From: Flavimaribacter sediminis | GTDB lineage: Bacteria > Pseudomonadota > Alphaproteobacteria > Rhizobiales > Rhizobiaceae | NCBI RefSeq assembly: GCF_019492055.1 | Contig: NZ_JAICBX010000006.1 | Coordinates: 1-64,000 of the forward strand | Length of the DNA: 64,000 bases | Reading direction: 5' to 3' | Shown: positions 26,708 through 36,647 of the stretch, one piece after another | Layout of the letters: every line of letters begins with the position of its first letter | Position numbering within the stretch: the first letter of the stretch is position 1 | Notes under the pieces: generated by a model | Told to the model about the DNA's origin: nothing | The model's database searches: none | The model's input: the letters and a program-made list of their open reading frames with translations, nothing else | Position numbers and translations under genes: made by a program

Positions 26708-29176
26708 TCAGTAAAGACCTCCGGCCCCGGAGCCGACAGCCCGGTTCGCCTGCGGAGAGATATCGAGAATTTCGGCGCCGGTGGCGTATTCCGCGCCGAT
26801 GACGGAGAAGAAGTCGGCCGGTCCGGTGCCTGGCTTGAAGGATTCGTAAATCACATCCGGGTCGCCGGCTCTTGCTTCCATGCCGGTCTTCCGGTTGATC
26901 GGAATGAGTTTCAGACCGGGAGGAATGCGGAAGCCGATCGGCTGTCTGCCTTCCAGCGCCGCCTTCATGAACTCGTTGAAGACGGGCGCAGCAAGGCCGC
27001 CGCCGGTCGATCCCCGACCCATCGGCGTCGGATTGTCGAAACCGATAAAGACGCCGGCTACGAGATCGGGCGTGTAGCCGACGAACCAGGCGTCCTTTTC
27101 CTCGTTGGTCGTGCCGGTCTTGCCGGCGACGGGCCGATCGAGATTGACCTTGCTCGCCGCTGTACCGCGGGTCACCACGCCTTCCAGCATCGAGGTCACC
27201 TGGTAGGCGGTCATCGGATCGAGCACCTGCTCGCGCATGTCGATGATCTCCGGCTCAGGCTGGTTCTGCCATTCTTCAGCGTTGCACGCGTCGCAGCGGC
27301 GATCTTCGTGCTTGTAAATCGTATGGCCGTATCTGTCCTGGATCCGGTCGATCAGCGACGGGGTTATCTGCTTGCCGCCATTCGCCAGAACCGCGTAGGC
27401 GGTCACCATGCGCAGCACCGTCGTTTCGCCCGAGCCCAGCGCCATCGGCAGATAAGGCGGCATGTCGTCATAGATGCCGAAGCGCTCGGCGTATTCGGCG
27501 ACGAGTTCGATGCCCATATCCTTGGCGAGACGCACTGTCATCAGGTTGCGAGAGCGCTCGATGCCGAGCCTCAAAGTGGAAGGGCCGGCCGATCCGCCGC
27601 CATAGTTCTTCGGCTCCCAGATCTCGTTGCCCGAAACAATCTGTATCGGCGCGTCGAGAACCACTGACGCCGGGCTGTAGCCATTGTCGAGCGCAGCGGC
27701 GTAGACGAAGGGTTTGAACGAGGAACCCGGCTGACGCATGGCCTGGGTGGCCCGGTTGTACTGCGAATTCGAGAAGGAGAATCCGCCGATCAGCGCGAGC
27801 ACGCGTCCTGTGTGCGGATCCATTGCGGCGATCGCGCCTTCCACTTCCGGGACCTGGCGCATGACGAACTTGTTGGCCGCGTCCTGCTCGCCGCCGAGCA
27901 CCTCTTCAACGTAGACGACGTCGCCGACCTTCAGAATATCCGAAACGCTTTTGGCCTTGGACGTCGCGCCGTCATTGTTAAGCCGGTAGGCCCATTCCAT
28001 GTCAGAGCCGGAAATGGTGACGGTTTCACGCGCATCGTCGACTTCGCCGGACGCCGTGGTGACCGGCCTCAGGCCAAGTTGCGCCGTATCGGCGCCTGCT
28101 TCGAGAACGACGCCAAGCTGCCATTCCGGCACGTCGCGCAGCGGTTTGATTTCCGAAACCGCCAGACCCCAGTCGCCGCTGGCGTCCACAGTCGCGACAG
28201 GTCCGCGAAAACCGCGTTTCGTATCGTAGCCCATCAGGCCGCGCTGAAGCGCCTTGCGCGCCAGTTCCTGCAGGTGCGGATCAAGCGTCGTGCGTACGGA
28301 AAGCCCGCCCTCGTATAGCGACTTCTCGCCATAGCGCTCCATGATTTCGCGTCTGACTTCTTCGGAAAAATAGTCCGATGCGAACAGATAGGAGCCGAAG
28401 CGGCGGAGATTGACGCCAAGCGGCTGGGCCTTGGCGTCTTCGCCGTCCTGCGTATCGACGTAGCCGTTTTCAACCATGCGGTCGATCACCCAGTTGCGCC
28501 GCTCGACGGCGGCTTCCGGGTGCCGGTAGGGATGGTAGTTCGCCGGCCCTTTTGGCAGGGCGGCAAGATAAGCGGCTTCCGGCAGCGTCAGTTCGCTGAC
28601 GGATTTGTTGAAATAGATCAAGGCGGCGCCCGCGATGCCGTAGGAGTTGAAGCCGAACGGGATCTCGTTGAGATAGAGCTCGAGGATCCTGTCCTTGGAA
28701 TAGGCCTGCTCGATGCGGAAAGCGAGAACGGCTTCCTTGATCTTGCGCTCGATCGACTGCTCCGAGGTCAGCAGAAAGTTCTTGGCGACCTGCTGGGTGA
28801 TCGTCGAGGCGCCGACGAGCCTTCTGCTGCCGGAGGAATAATTCTGGAGATTGGTGACGATCGCGCGCATCAGTCCACCGTAGTCGAGACCCGGGTGACT
28901 GTAGAAATTCTTGTCTTCGGCGGAGAGAAAGGCGGCTTTCACGCGGTCAGGCACCGCCTGTATCGGCAGATAAAGACGCCTCTCGCGGGCGTACTCCGCC
29001 ATCAGGCTGCCGTCGGAGGCGTGGACGCGGGTGGTGACCGGCGGCTCGTAGCTGGCGAGAACCTCGTAGTCCGGCAGGTCCTGGGTCATGTTGCCCACGT
29101 ATACCCAAACGCCCGCGGCGACGATCAGGAACAACACCGTTCCAATCCCGAAGAGATATCCTATCAGCCTGACCAT
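26708..29176 (-). CDS. mrcA: Penicillin-binding protein 1A
   Basis: The 822-residue bifunctional peptidoglycan synthase has one N-terminal membrane helix (residues 4-28). The glycosyltransferase domain shows EDKNFYSHPGLD and ITQQVAKNFLLTSEQS; after an OB-like insert the transpeptidase has SSFK (in QPGSSFKPFVY) with the active Ser, SRN (in IERSRNLMTV) and KTGTT near residue 685. It polymerises and crosslinks glycan strands at the outer face of the inner membrane. It follows the amidase gene and precedes prfB, an order widely kept in this order of bacteria. Confidence 0.96.
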   Translation of the reverse strand: MVRLIGYLFGIGTVLFLIVAAGVWVYVGNMTQDLPDYEVLASYEPPVTTRVHASDGSLMAEYARERRLYLPIQAVPDRVKAAFLSAEDKNFYSHPGLDYGGLMRAIVTNLQNYSSGSRRLVGASTITQQVAKNFLLTSEQSIERKIKEAVLAFRIEQAYSKDRILELYLNEIPFGFNSYGIAGAALIYFNKSVSELTLPEAAYLAALPKGPANYHPYRHPEAAVERRNWVIDRMVENGYVDTQDGEDAKAQPLGVNLRRFGSYLFASDYFSEEVRREIMERYGEKSLYEGGLSVRTTLDPHLQELARKALQRGLMGYDTKRGFRGPVATVDASGDWGLAVSEIKPLRDVPEWQLGVVLEAGADTAQLGLRPVTTASGEVDDARETVTISGSDMEWAYRLNNDGATSKAKSVSDILKVGDVVYVEEVLGGEQDAANKFVMRQVPEVEGAIAAMDPHTGRVLALIGGFSFSNSQYNRATQAMRQPGSSFKPFVYAAALDNGYSPASVVLDAPIQIVSGNEIWEPKNYGGGSAGPSTLRLGIERSRNLMTVRLAKDMGIELVAEYAERFGIYDDMPPYLPMALGSGETTVLRMVTAYAVLANGGKQITPSLIDRIQDRYGHTIYKHEDRRCDACNAEEWQNQPEPEIIDMREQVLDPMTAYQVTSMLEGVVTRGTAASKVNLDRPVAGKTGTTNEEKDAWFVGYTPDLVAGVFIGFDNPTPMGRGSTGGGLAAPVFNEFMKAALEGRQPIGFRIPPGLKLIPINRKTGMEARAGDPDVIYESFKPGTGPADFFSVIGAEYATGAEILDISPQANRAVGSGAGGLY

Positions 29177-29350
29177 GAATACTATACCGTTTCCGCGTTA
29201 TGCATGCCGATTCGCCGTGAGGCTTCAGTATGCCCCAATTCCGAGACGAATGTGCGCAAAATAGGGCTGCGCGTCACACCGCCCGACCAATCGATCCCGT
29301 TGCGCCGACAATGTGGCGCCAAAGCAACACGACCACCAGATCGACCAACA

Positions 29351-30694
29351 CTAGTCCCGGCTGAGGTTGACCTCCTCCGGCCCTTCTCCGTCGCCTCTGA
29401 CAAGCACACGGAAATCGTCGACGGCTTTTGCCAACAAATCGGCCATTTCCGCAAGCCAATTCTCGTCCTGCAGCAGTTTCTCATCTTCCGCGTTGGAAAG
29501 ATACCCGATCTCAACAAGAATTGAGGGGACGTCGGGCGCCCGCAATACCCGGAATCCGGCGTAACGATGCGGGTTGTTGATCAGTTCTACCTTGCCATCG
29601 AGATTTTCAATGACCGAATCCGCGAAACGTACCGAAAACAACTTGGTTTCGCGCCGCATGAGGTCAATCAGGATATCGGCAACGCGCTCCGGTTCGTCTT
29701 CGAACGACAGGCCGGCGATTGCATCGGACTTGTTTTCACGCTGCGCCAGGTCCCGGGCGTAATCGTCCGACGCCTTTTCCGACAGGGTGTAGACCGTGGC
29801 GCCCCTGATCTTTCTCAGACGGATCGAATCGGCGTGCAGCGACACGAAAAGATCGGCGCCTTGTTCCCTGGCGTAGCGCACCCGGTCGCCGAGCGAGACG
29901 AACCGGTCGTCAGTCCGGGTCATGAACACTTCCACGGCGCTGTTGTCGGCCAGCAGATCCTTCAGAGCGGTCCCGAGATTGAGCGTGACCTCTTTTTCCT
30001 CAAGTCCGTTTCGTCCGCGCGTGCCGCTGTCTATGCCGCCATGACCGGGATCGATGACGACGGTGAACTTGTGTGCAGGATCTGCAGCGGCGCCGGGAGC
30101 AGGCTCCTTGCTCTCGCCCTGCTCTTCCGAATACCACTGCTGTTTCGAAAGCAGGGCCGCGAATTCGTCGTGCGAAATGCTCTCCATATCGAGCACGAGC
30201 CGATAGCTGTCCGCCTCGTCGTCTTCGAGGACCAAACTCTCCGCGACCTGAACGGGACCGGACGCCGAGACGACCATGCGCGAACGCCCGGGCGCCATCG
30301 CGCCATAACGCACGTCGGTCAGCAGACCGCGCGGCTCTGCCTCCTTCCCGGAGAAACCGAAAACAGTCTCCGGAAAATCGACGACCACGCGGTGCGGAGC
30401 GTCAAGATAGTGGTAGGAAAACTCCGGCTTGTCCTCGAATTCAAGGACGATGCGCGTCCGGGTCGCATCGCCTGCAATGCGGATTTCGAAGGCGAACTGC
30501 GTGTCGCCGGCCGCATCCGTCGCGCTCGACGGCGTCGTTAGCGCCGCTTCCGTGGTCATCGCGACAGCCAATAGCGTAAGCATCAGTATCACGAACTTGT
30601 GATGGAGAGCGTCAGTCAGCACCGAAATTCCGCATTCGCATCTGTTCTTCTGGCAAGCGTCGATCCCGGCGCGACTCCAGGATTCGGACCGCAT
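29351..30694 (-). CDS. N-acetylmuramoyl-L-alanine amidase (AMIN + Amidase_3)
   Basis: The protein cuts the amide between MurNAc and the stem peptide, mainly at septa. The start is uncertain: ATG 30694 has AGGTG eight bases upstream; the frame opens at 30712; GTG 30622 would give a compact signal peptide (HHKFVILMLTLLAVAMTTEA). The N-terminal AMIN domain (about residues 70-180, RIVLEFEDKPEFSYHYLD) targets the septum, followed by a zinc-dependent Amidase_3 domain with VIDPGHGGIDSG, EKEVTLNLG, FVSLHADS and VEIGYLSN, which carry the two His and two Glu residues needed. It heads the amidase-mrcA-prfB run, and is divergent from rne. Confidence 0.93.
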   Translation of the reverse strand: MRSESWSRAGIDACQKNRCECGISVLTDALHHKFVILMLTLLAVAMTTEAALTTPSSATDAAGDTQFAFEIRIAGDATRTRIVLEFEDKPEFSYHYLDAPHRVVVDFPETVFGFSGKEAEPRGLLTDVRYGAMAPGRSRMVVSASGPVQVAESLVLEDDEADSYRLVLDMESISHDEFAALLSKQQWYSEEQGESKEPAPGAAADPAHKFTVVIDPGHGGIDSGTRGRNGLEEKEVTLNLGTALKDLLADNSAVEVFMTRTDDRFVSLGDRVRYAREQGADLFVSLHADSIRLRKIRGATVYTLSEKASDDYARDLAQRENKSDAIAGLSFEDEPERVADILIDLMRRETKLFSVRFADSVIENLDGKVELINNPHRYAGFRVLRAPDVPSILVEIGYLSNAEDEKLLQDENWLAEMADLLAKAVDDFRVLVRGDGEGPEEVNLSRD

Positions 30695-31423
30695 TTGTCG
30701 ACACCTATACACGACGTTTCGCGAAGCTCAATTCAAACAAGGACGGCATCCTGCAATTTAGCCGGAGCGCCCTCGGAAAACCGCTATGGGGAGCCTCTCC
30801 CCCAACAGGTCCGCATGAGCCTTCCGCTGCTCGGGATATGTTTAGAACGTTTAGTTACATAACAGACGTAAATACTTAATATTAATCGAAAGTTTCGAGA
30901 TCTATCTAAGAGGGCGCCATTCGCTCAATACAACTCATCATTTAGCAATAGCTGCATCTTGCCTCTTGCAAGACCGTCCGCAAGGACATAAAAGCGGACA
31001 GAGGGTTTGATAGGCTGACGAGATAGGATTGTCCAACCCGGGCTGCCACCTGAACCAGGAGAAATGGCGCCATCGGCCGATCCGTCTGACGTCCAAGTTG
31101 CTCAAATCCTTCAAGTAATCGATCAATCCTGGAGGATTCCAGGCATCGAGTAACAGCAAATGCTGAGGCTTGTCATCAAGCCAAAATTCATTGGTCAACA
31201 TTGACCGCATGTTCGTAAATATCTGCTTGGATCAACATGCTACGAGAAACGCCTTCTGAAATCCCAAATACACCTGCATCGCGCGGCGCGTCAGGTGTGG
31301 AAGGTCGGCTCCGGCAGGGTTCAGCAGAACAATCAAAAATCGACGGTACAGGCTCCGGCTGGAAAAGGGCGAGATCGCCCGATTCGGCCGGGCGTCGGTA
31401 TAACGTCGTGGAGCAAACAATTC
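30695..31423. other. Divergent control region and long rne leader
   Basis: About 730 bases separate the amidase and rne starts. No gene is convincing; a 90-codon minus-strand frame (30938-31210) is weakly protein-like but has no recognised family. RNase E mRNAs usually carry a long 5' leader that the enzyme itself cleaves for autoregulation, so much of this may be rne leader (inference). An AT-rich stretch at 30845-30900 could hold promoters. Confidence 0.5.
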
Positions 31424-34228
31424 ATGGCAGACAAAATGCTGATCGACGCGTCCCACGAGGAAGAAACTCGCGTCGTCGTGGTTCGTGGAAACAGAATCGA
31501 GGAATTTGATTTCGAATCGCAGCACAAGAAACAGCTGCGCGGAAACATCTATCTGGCGAAAGTAACTCGCGTCGAACCTTCACTGCAGGCGGCCTTTGTC
31601 GACTATGGCGGTAATCGCCACGGCTTTCTCGCCTTTTCTGAAATTCACCCCGACTATTACCAGATCCCGGTCGCCGATCGTCAGGCGCTTCTTGAGGCGG
31701 AAGCCCGGGAATCGATGGACGATGACGACGACCAGCCTGAGGAAACGGAAAAGCCTGCCCGTCGCAAGAGCCGGCCAAGGCGAAGCCGCAGCAAAACGGC
31801 CGAATCCGCCGGCAAGACCGCAAAGAGCGAAAGTTCGGATGACGCTGTCGAGGCGACCGCAACTGACGACGGCTCAAGTCCTGAACCGGCTGAAGACGCA
31901 GTGCAGGCGTCTTCTGAAGATGTCGCAGCCCCTGCCCCGCAGGACGACCCGTCTGTAGACGCCCCGGAAAGCCAGGGCGCTGCAGACAATGAAGACGACG
32001 ACAAGAACTCTCCGCCGGAAACGATGGCCGCGGTTATCGACGCCGACCAGGTGTCTGAAGCCGTTCGTCGGGAGCCCGGCGTCGATGATGAGGACGATGG
32101 CGACGACGACGCTTCAGAAGACGACAGCGACAGGAGCGTCGAACTCGTCGGCGCCGAAGACGCTCTGGAAGAAGTGCCCGACCGCGCGCGCAAGACGCGC
32201 AAGCAGTACCGCATCCAGGAAGTCATCAAGCGCCGACAGATCCTGCTTGTCCAGGTCGTCAAGGAAGAGCGCGGCAACAAGGGCGCGGCGCTGACGACAT
32301 ATCTGTCTCTGGCCGGCCGTTATTCCGTCCTGATGCCCAACACCGCGCGCGGCGGCGGCATTTCCCGCAAGATCACCAATGTGCAGGACCGCAAGCGTCT
32401 CAAGGAGATCGCGCGCGGACTGGATGTCGCGCAGGGCATGGGCGTCATTCTGCGCACCGCCGGCGCCAACCGCACCAAGTCAGAGATCAAGCGCGATTTC
32501 GAATATCTGATGCGCCTCTGGGAGACCGTACGTAACCTGACCCTAACCTCCATGGCGCCGTGTCTGGTCTATGAGGAAGGCAGCCTGATCAAGCGCTCCA
32601 TCCGCGACCTCTACAACAAGGATATCGGCGAAGTCATTGTTTCCGGCGAGGAAGGATACCGGGAAGCCAAGGACTTCATGAAAATGCTGATGCCGAGCCA
32701 CGCAAAGGCGGTGCAGCCCTATCGGGACGTGCAGCCGATCTTCGCGCGGTCAGGCATCGAAGCGCAGCTCGACAAGATGCTGCAGCCGCAGGTGACGCTC
32801 AAATCAGGCGGCTACATCATCATCAACCAGACCGAAGCGCTGGTCGCCATCGACGTCAACTCCGGCCGCTCGACCAAGGAGCATTCGATCGAGGACACGG
32901 CGCTGCGCACGAACATGGAAGCCGCCGAGGAAGTGGCGCGCCAACTGCGTCTTCGCGACCTCGCGGGCCTGATCGTGATCGACTTCATCGACATGGAGGA
33001 GAAGCGCAACAACCGGTCCGTCGAGAAGAAGCTGAAGGATTGCCTGAAGAACGACCGCGCGCGCATCCAGGTCGGACGCATTTCCCATTTCGGCCTTCTG
33101 GAAATGTCGCGCCAGCGCATCCGCGCCAGCGTTCTGGAAAGCACCATGCAGGTCTGCGAACACTGCGCAGGCACGGGTTACGTGCGCTCGCTGTCGTCCG
33201 TTGCGCTGCACGTCCTGCGCACTGCAGAGGAATATCTGCTGCGCAACACCAAGTACAACATCACCCTGCGCACCTTGCCGGAAACCGCGCTCTATGTGCT
33301 TAACCAGAAGCGCGACACGATCAGGGACCTGGAAACCCGGTTCGGCCTCACGATTACGCTCGAGGCCGATCCTTCTGTCGGCCAGCAGATGGTCACCATC
33401 GTCCAGGGCGAAAAAGTCGAAGACCCGGTCGTTGTCGAAGACATCGTCATCCCGTTTGTTGAAACCGAAGATGACACCGTCGCAGTGATCGAAAGCGCCG
33501 ATGAGGAGCAGGATAACGGCGATTCCGAAGGCGAAGGCCGCAAGCGCAAGCGCCGCCGGCGCAAGCGGGGCGGCCGCGGCGGCGGTGAACAGCAGGAAGC
33601 CGCGACAGACGATGCGGCGTCGGACGAACAGCCGTCGACAGCAGAAGCCGATTCGGACGAGCAGGATGGCGGCGAAGGCGATCAAAGACGCAAGCGCCGC
33701 AGACGCGGAAAACGCGGTGGTCGGCGCAATCGCGACGGCGAAGCCGGCGGTCAGGAAAATGCAGTCGCCGCCGACAGCGACAGCCCTGACGCAACGGTAG
33801 CGGACAACGCCGGGGAATCCGCTGCGGAAGCGTCCGTTGAAGCGGAAACACCTGCCGCGACGCAACCGGCGGACGACGCCGCGCCTGCGGAAGAGGCGAA
33901 GGCCGAAGAGCAGGAAGCCGCGCCGCGCAAATCCCGTTCGCGTCGCAAACCACGCGCCAAGGACACGGAAGAAAAACCCGTCGCCGACGATGCGCCCGCC
34001 GTCGAGACGCCCGCAGTCGAGACGAATGCCGACGAAGTCGCATCGGCGCCCACAGAGACCGGGGCGGAAACTCCGGAAAAGCCCAAGCGCTCACGCCGCA
34101 AGACCGGTTCGGACGCAGCAGCAAACAGCGGACCGGTTCTGACGTCCAACGCGCCCGACGACGCTTCAGAGCCGGAAAAGCCGAAGGAGAAGAAAGTCGG
34201 TTGGTGGCAACGCCGCGGCTTCTTTTAA
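31424..34228 (+). CDS. rne: Ribonuclease E
   Basis: The 934-residue endoribonuclease starts at ATG 31424 (GGAG ten bases upstream). Residues 35-90 are the first half of the S1 RNA-binding domain (LRGNIYLAKVTRVEPSLQAA); an acidic insert of about 160 residues (95-255) splits it before the second half (VQVVKEERGNKGAALTTYL). The catalytic DNase I-like part has AIDVNSGR and LIVIDFIDM, which hold the Mg2+ aspartates, and the zinc link is CEHCAGTGY. The C-terminal third is a disordered scaffold with arginine-rich patches (RKRKRRRRKRGGRGG) that bind RNA and degradosome partners. It processes rRNA and tRNA and starts mRNA decay. Confidence 0.96.
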   Translation: MADKMLIDASHEEETRVVVVRGNRIEEFDFESQHKKQLRGNIYLAKVTRVEPSLQAAFVDYGGNRHGFLAFSEIHPDYYQIPVADRQALLEAEARESMDDDDDQPEETEKPARRKSRPRRSRSKTAESAGKTAKSESSDDAVEATATDDGSSPEPAEDAVQASSEDVAAPAPQDDPSVDAPESQGAADNEDDDKNSPPETMAAVIDADQVSEAVRREPGVDDEDDGDDDASEDDSDRSVELVGAEDALEEVPDRARKTRKQYRIQEVIKRRQILLVQVVKEERGNKGAALTTYLSLAGRYSVLMPNTARGGGISRKITNVQDRKRLKEIARGLDVAQGMGVILRTAGANRTKSEIKRDFEYLMRLWETVRNLTLTSMAPCLVYEEGSLIKRSIRDLYNKDIGEVIVSGEEGYREAKDFMKMLMPSHAKAVQPYRDVQPIFARSGIEAQLDKMLQPQVTLKSGGYIIINQTEALVAIDVNSGRSTKEHSIEDTALRTNMEAAEEVARQLRLRDLAGLIVIDFIDMEEKRNNRSVEKKLKDCLKNDRARIQVGRISHFGLLEMSRQRIRASVLESTMQVCEHCAGTGYVRSLSSVALHVLRTAEEYLLRNTKYNITLRTLPETALYVLNQKRDTIRDLETRFGLTITLEADPSVGQQMVTIVQGEKVEDPVVVEDIVIPFVETEDDTVAVIESADEEQDNGDSEGEGRKRKRRRRKRGGRGGGEQQEAATDDAASDEQPSTAEADSDEQDGGEGDQRRKRRRRGKRGGRRNRDGEAGGQENAVAADSDSPDATVADNAGESAAEASVEAETPAATQPADDAAPAEEAKAEEQEAAPRKSRSRRKPRAKDTEEKPVADDAPAVETPAVETNADEVASAPTETGAETPEKPKRSRRKTGSDAAANSGPVLTSNAPDDASEPEKPKEKKVGWWQRRGFF

Positions 34229-34240
34229 GATTTAAGCGAG

Positions 34241-34268
34241 ACGGCCGAACCCTTGTTCGGCCGTTTCT
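34241..34268 (+). terminator. Rho-independent terminator of rne
   Basis: ACGGCCGAAC and GTTCGGCCGT form a perfect 10-bp stem with a CCTT loop, followed by TTCTATTTT. It is 13 bases after the rne stop and touches the convergent aminotransferase stop. Confidence 0.9.
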
Positions 34269-35424
34269 ATTTTGCAGTCAGCCAATCCTCGATACGGTCC
34301 AGCGCCTCCGCCATGTCCGCGCTCGAACCGGCATAAGAGAAGCGTATCGTCTTGTGTCCGTCGATCGGGTCGAAATCCTTGCCCGGCGTCGCCGCAACGT
34401 CGATTGCCTCCAGCATGGTTCGGGCGAATTCGGATGTGTCGTTGGTAAAACGGCTGGCGTCGGCGTAGGCGTAAAAGGCGCCGTCCATCGGTGAGGCGAT
34501 GGAAAAGCCGATCTTCGGCAATCTTTCCAGAAACATGTTTCGGTTCTCGCCATAGACGGCCTTGACCGCCTCCAGTTCAGACGTCGCGTCGAACGCCGCG
34601 CAGGCCGCGATCTGGGAGAGTTCCGGCGCGCTGATATAGAGGTTCTGGCCAATGCGCTCGATCGGGCGAACCGCCTGCTGCGGCAGCACCATCCAGCCGA
34701 TCCGCCACCCCGTCATGCAGTAATATTTCGAGAACGAGTTGATGACGACCGCTTCGTCGCCAAGCGAAAGCGCCGTCGTTTCGTCCCCGGAAAATGTCAG
34801 ACCGTGGTAGATTTCGTCTGAAATGAAAGTGATTTCGTTTTCGCGGCAGTAGTTCATGACAGCTTCCAGCGCGCCTTTGCCCGTCACCGTTCCGGTGGGA
34901 TTGGCGGGGCTGGCGAGCAACACCCCGTCAATCCTTCCATGGGTCCTGGCTGCGTCCTCCAGAACAGCCGGCGAGAGCGTGAAGTCGCTGGCGCGATCGA
35001 CCGCTATCTCCACCACCTCAAGGCCAAGCGCCGCCATGATGTTCCGATAGGCCGGATAGCCTGGCCGGGTAATCGCAATCCGGTCGCCCGGATCGAAGAG
35101 CGCCAGAAAAGCCAGATTGAAACCGGCTGAGGAACCGGTCGTCACGGCGATCCTGGCAGGGTCGATATCAACGCCGTGTCTCCGCCGGTAATAGGCGGAT
35201 ATGGCCTGGCGCAGTTCGATCAGCCCGAGCGTATCCGTATAGCCCAGCCGCCCGACGACAAGCGCCTCGCGCGCGGCTTCCAGCACCGCCTTCGGCGCGG
35301 GGCTTGCCGGCTGTCCCACCGCCAAGGAGATAACCGGCCGGCCCTGCCGCTTGCGTTCGATGGCTTCGGCCAGCACATCCATCGCGTGGAATGGCTCTAC
35401 CTGGCTGCGTCTGGAAATTTTCAT
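34267..35424 (-). CDS. PLP-dependent aminotransferase (class I/II)
   Basis: Started at ATG 35424, the protein has 385 residues. It follows the fold-type I pattern: GQPASPAPKAVLEAA, GYTDTLGLIELRQAI, SSAGFNLAFLALFDPGDR, ASPANPTGTV, SDEIYHGLTF, and the lysine that binds PLP in SFSKYYCMTGWRIGW. The C-terminal part has an arginine for the substrate carboxylate (IRFSYAGS). It is close to aspartate/aromatic-type aminotransferases, but the amino acid cannot be fixed. It is convergent with rne and shares its terminator. Confidence 0.9.
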   Translation of the reverse strand: MKISRRSQVEPFHAMDVLAEAIERKRQGRPVISLAVGQPASPAPKAVLEAAREALVVGRLGYTDTLGLIELRQAISAYYRRRHGVDIDPARIAVTTGSSAGFNLAFLALFDPGDRIAITRPGYPAYRNIMAALGLEVVEIAVDRASDFTLSPAVLEDAARTHGRIDGVLLASPANPTGTVTGKGALEAVMNYCRENEITFISDEIYHGLTFSGDETTALSLGDEAVVINSFSKYYCMTGWRIGWMVLPQQAVRPIERIGQNLYISAPELSQIAACAAFDATSELEAVKAVYGENRNMFLERLPKIGFSIASPMDGAFYAYADASRFTNDTSEFARTMLEAIDVAATPGKDFDPIDGHKTIRFSYAGSSADMAEALDRIEDWLTAK

Positions 35425-35682
35425 GGAAGGTCGTGTCCTGCGTCGGATCCTGTGATCAGCCAGACACATGCCCTATCGGCGTCCTCATCACAACCGTTCC
35501 ATGCTCTTCACATTCGTGCGAAATGGGAAGGCAAGTCTCTGTGCAAAGCGTGGAAACCGCGCTACATGTCGGCCCAGTCTCCAGGCCCTGTCCGGGAAAC
35601 GTCGATCACAAAGGCGACGATATTTGTTTGTAACAACTGCAGAAGTAACCGCCGGTCTGGTTCGGCGCATCGAGAGGACCCA

Positions 35683-36450
35683 ATGATTCGATCAATGACA
35701 AAACGCTTCGCGACACTCCTTTTTGCCGTCATCGCATCGATTTGCGTCGTGCTGCCTTCCCAGGCGCTCGACGATTCGGAAAAGGAAGAACTTGGCGCAT
35801 TCATTCGGGAATACCTGATAGCAAATCCGGAAATCCTCTTCGAGGTCCAGAAAGCCTATGAGGCCAAGCAGGAAATCCTGCAGAAGGAAAAATCCAAGGA
35901 CATCATCGCCAATGCGAGCGACGCCATTTTCAATTCGCCGAACAACGTCATTCTCGGCAATCCGGAAGGCGAAATCACGATCGTCGAGTTCTTCGACTAC
36001 AACTGCGGATACTGCAAGCGCGCGCTCAAGGACATGGAAGACATCCTGGCGAACAATTCGGATGTTCGGTTTGTACTGAAGGAATTTCCGATTCTCGGAG
36101 AAGACTCGGTCGCGGCGCACCGGGTGGCGGGCGCCCTGCACATTGTGGCGCCAGAGCATTACGCGGAGTTTCACCGCTCCTTGCTAGGCGGTCACGGCAG
36201 GGCCAATGAAGAATCCGCCATGGAAATCGCGCTGTCGCTGGGCGTCGACGAAGACGCGTTGAAGGCGGCGATGGACGACCCGTCGATAGAACAGGGGTAT
36301 CGTGAAACCTTCCAGCTTGCGGATATGCTGGGAATATCCGGAACGCCTTCCTACGTTGTGGGCGACGAAACAGTGTTCGGCGCGGTCGGCGTGCAGCAGC
36401 TTGCAAGCAAGATCGAAAACGTCAGGAATTGCGACAGCGCCACCTGCTGA
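35683..36450 (+). CDS. DsbA-family thiol:disulfide interchange protein (ScsC/Com1-like)
   Basis: ATG 35683 is preceded by AGAGGA and starts a signal peptide (RFATLLFAVIASICVVLPSQA, cleavage near 28), giving a 255-residue periplasmic protein. A helical N-terminal extension (EELGAFIREYLIANPEIL) resembles the trimerisation arm of ScsC/Com1-type proteins. The thioredoxin fold carries CGYC (Cys108, Cys111, in FFDYNCGYCKRA) and the cis-proline loop GISGTPSYVV. It likely oxidises or isomerises disulfides in exported proteins. It precedes aroQ on the same strand by about 200 bases. Confidence 0.9.
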   Translation: MIRSMTKRFATLLFAVIASICVVLPSQALDDSEKEELGAFIREYLIANPEILFEVQKAYEAKQEILQKEKSKDIIANASDAIFNSPNNVILGNPEGEITIVEFFDYNCGYCKRALKDMEDILANNSDVRFVLKEFPILGEDSVAAHRVAGALHIVAPEHYAEFHRSLLGGHGRANEESAMEIALSLGVDEDALKAAMDDPSIEQGYRETFQLADMLGISGTPSYVVGDETVFGAVGVQQLASKIENVRNCDSATC

Positions 36451-36647
36451 TCGCGCATCGTATGCGAACGGCGCCTGTGCGCGCCGTTCACGCGCCACGA
36501 CAATGCTACGTTCGTTGAATTCGCCTGCCTTATAATTTCAACAAGTTTCGAATATCAATTAGCCAAGAACCCTAAGTCAGGGCTTTTCCTGCCGAATTTG
36601 CCCGTCTATATGTCGGGGTCTGCGACGATCGAGGATAGTCTGGCACA

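Noticed and set aside
30938..31210. 90-codon minus-strand frame in the rne leader
   Set aside because: The start NEFWLDDKPQHLLLLDAWN looks somewhat protein-like, but there is no ribosome site, no known family, and it lies in an expected leader region.
32804..33865. 353-codon open frame opposite rne
   Set aside because: It is the antisense of the conserved catalytic and acidic parts of RNase E; long antisense frames are expected from its codon use and no protein family is visible.
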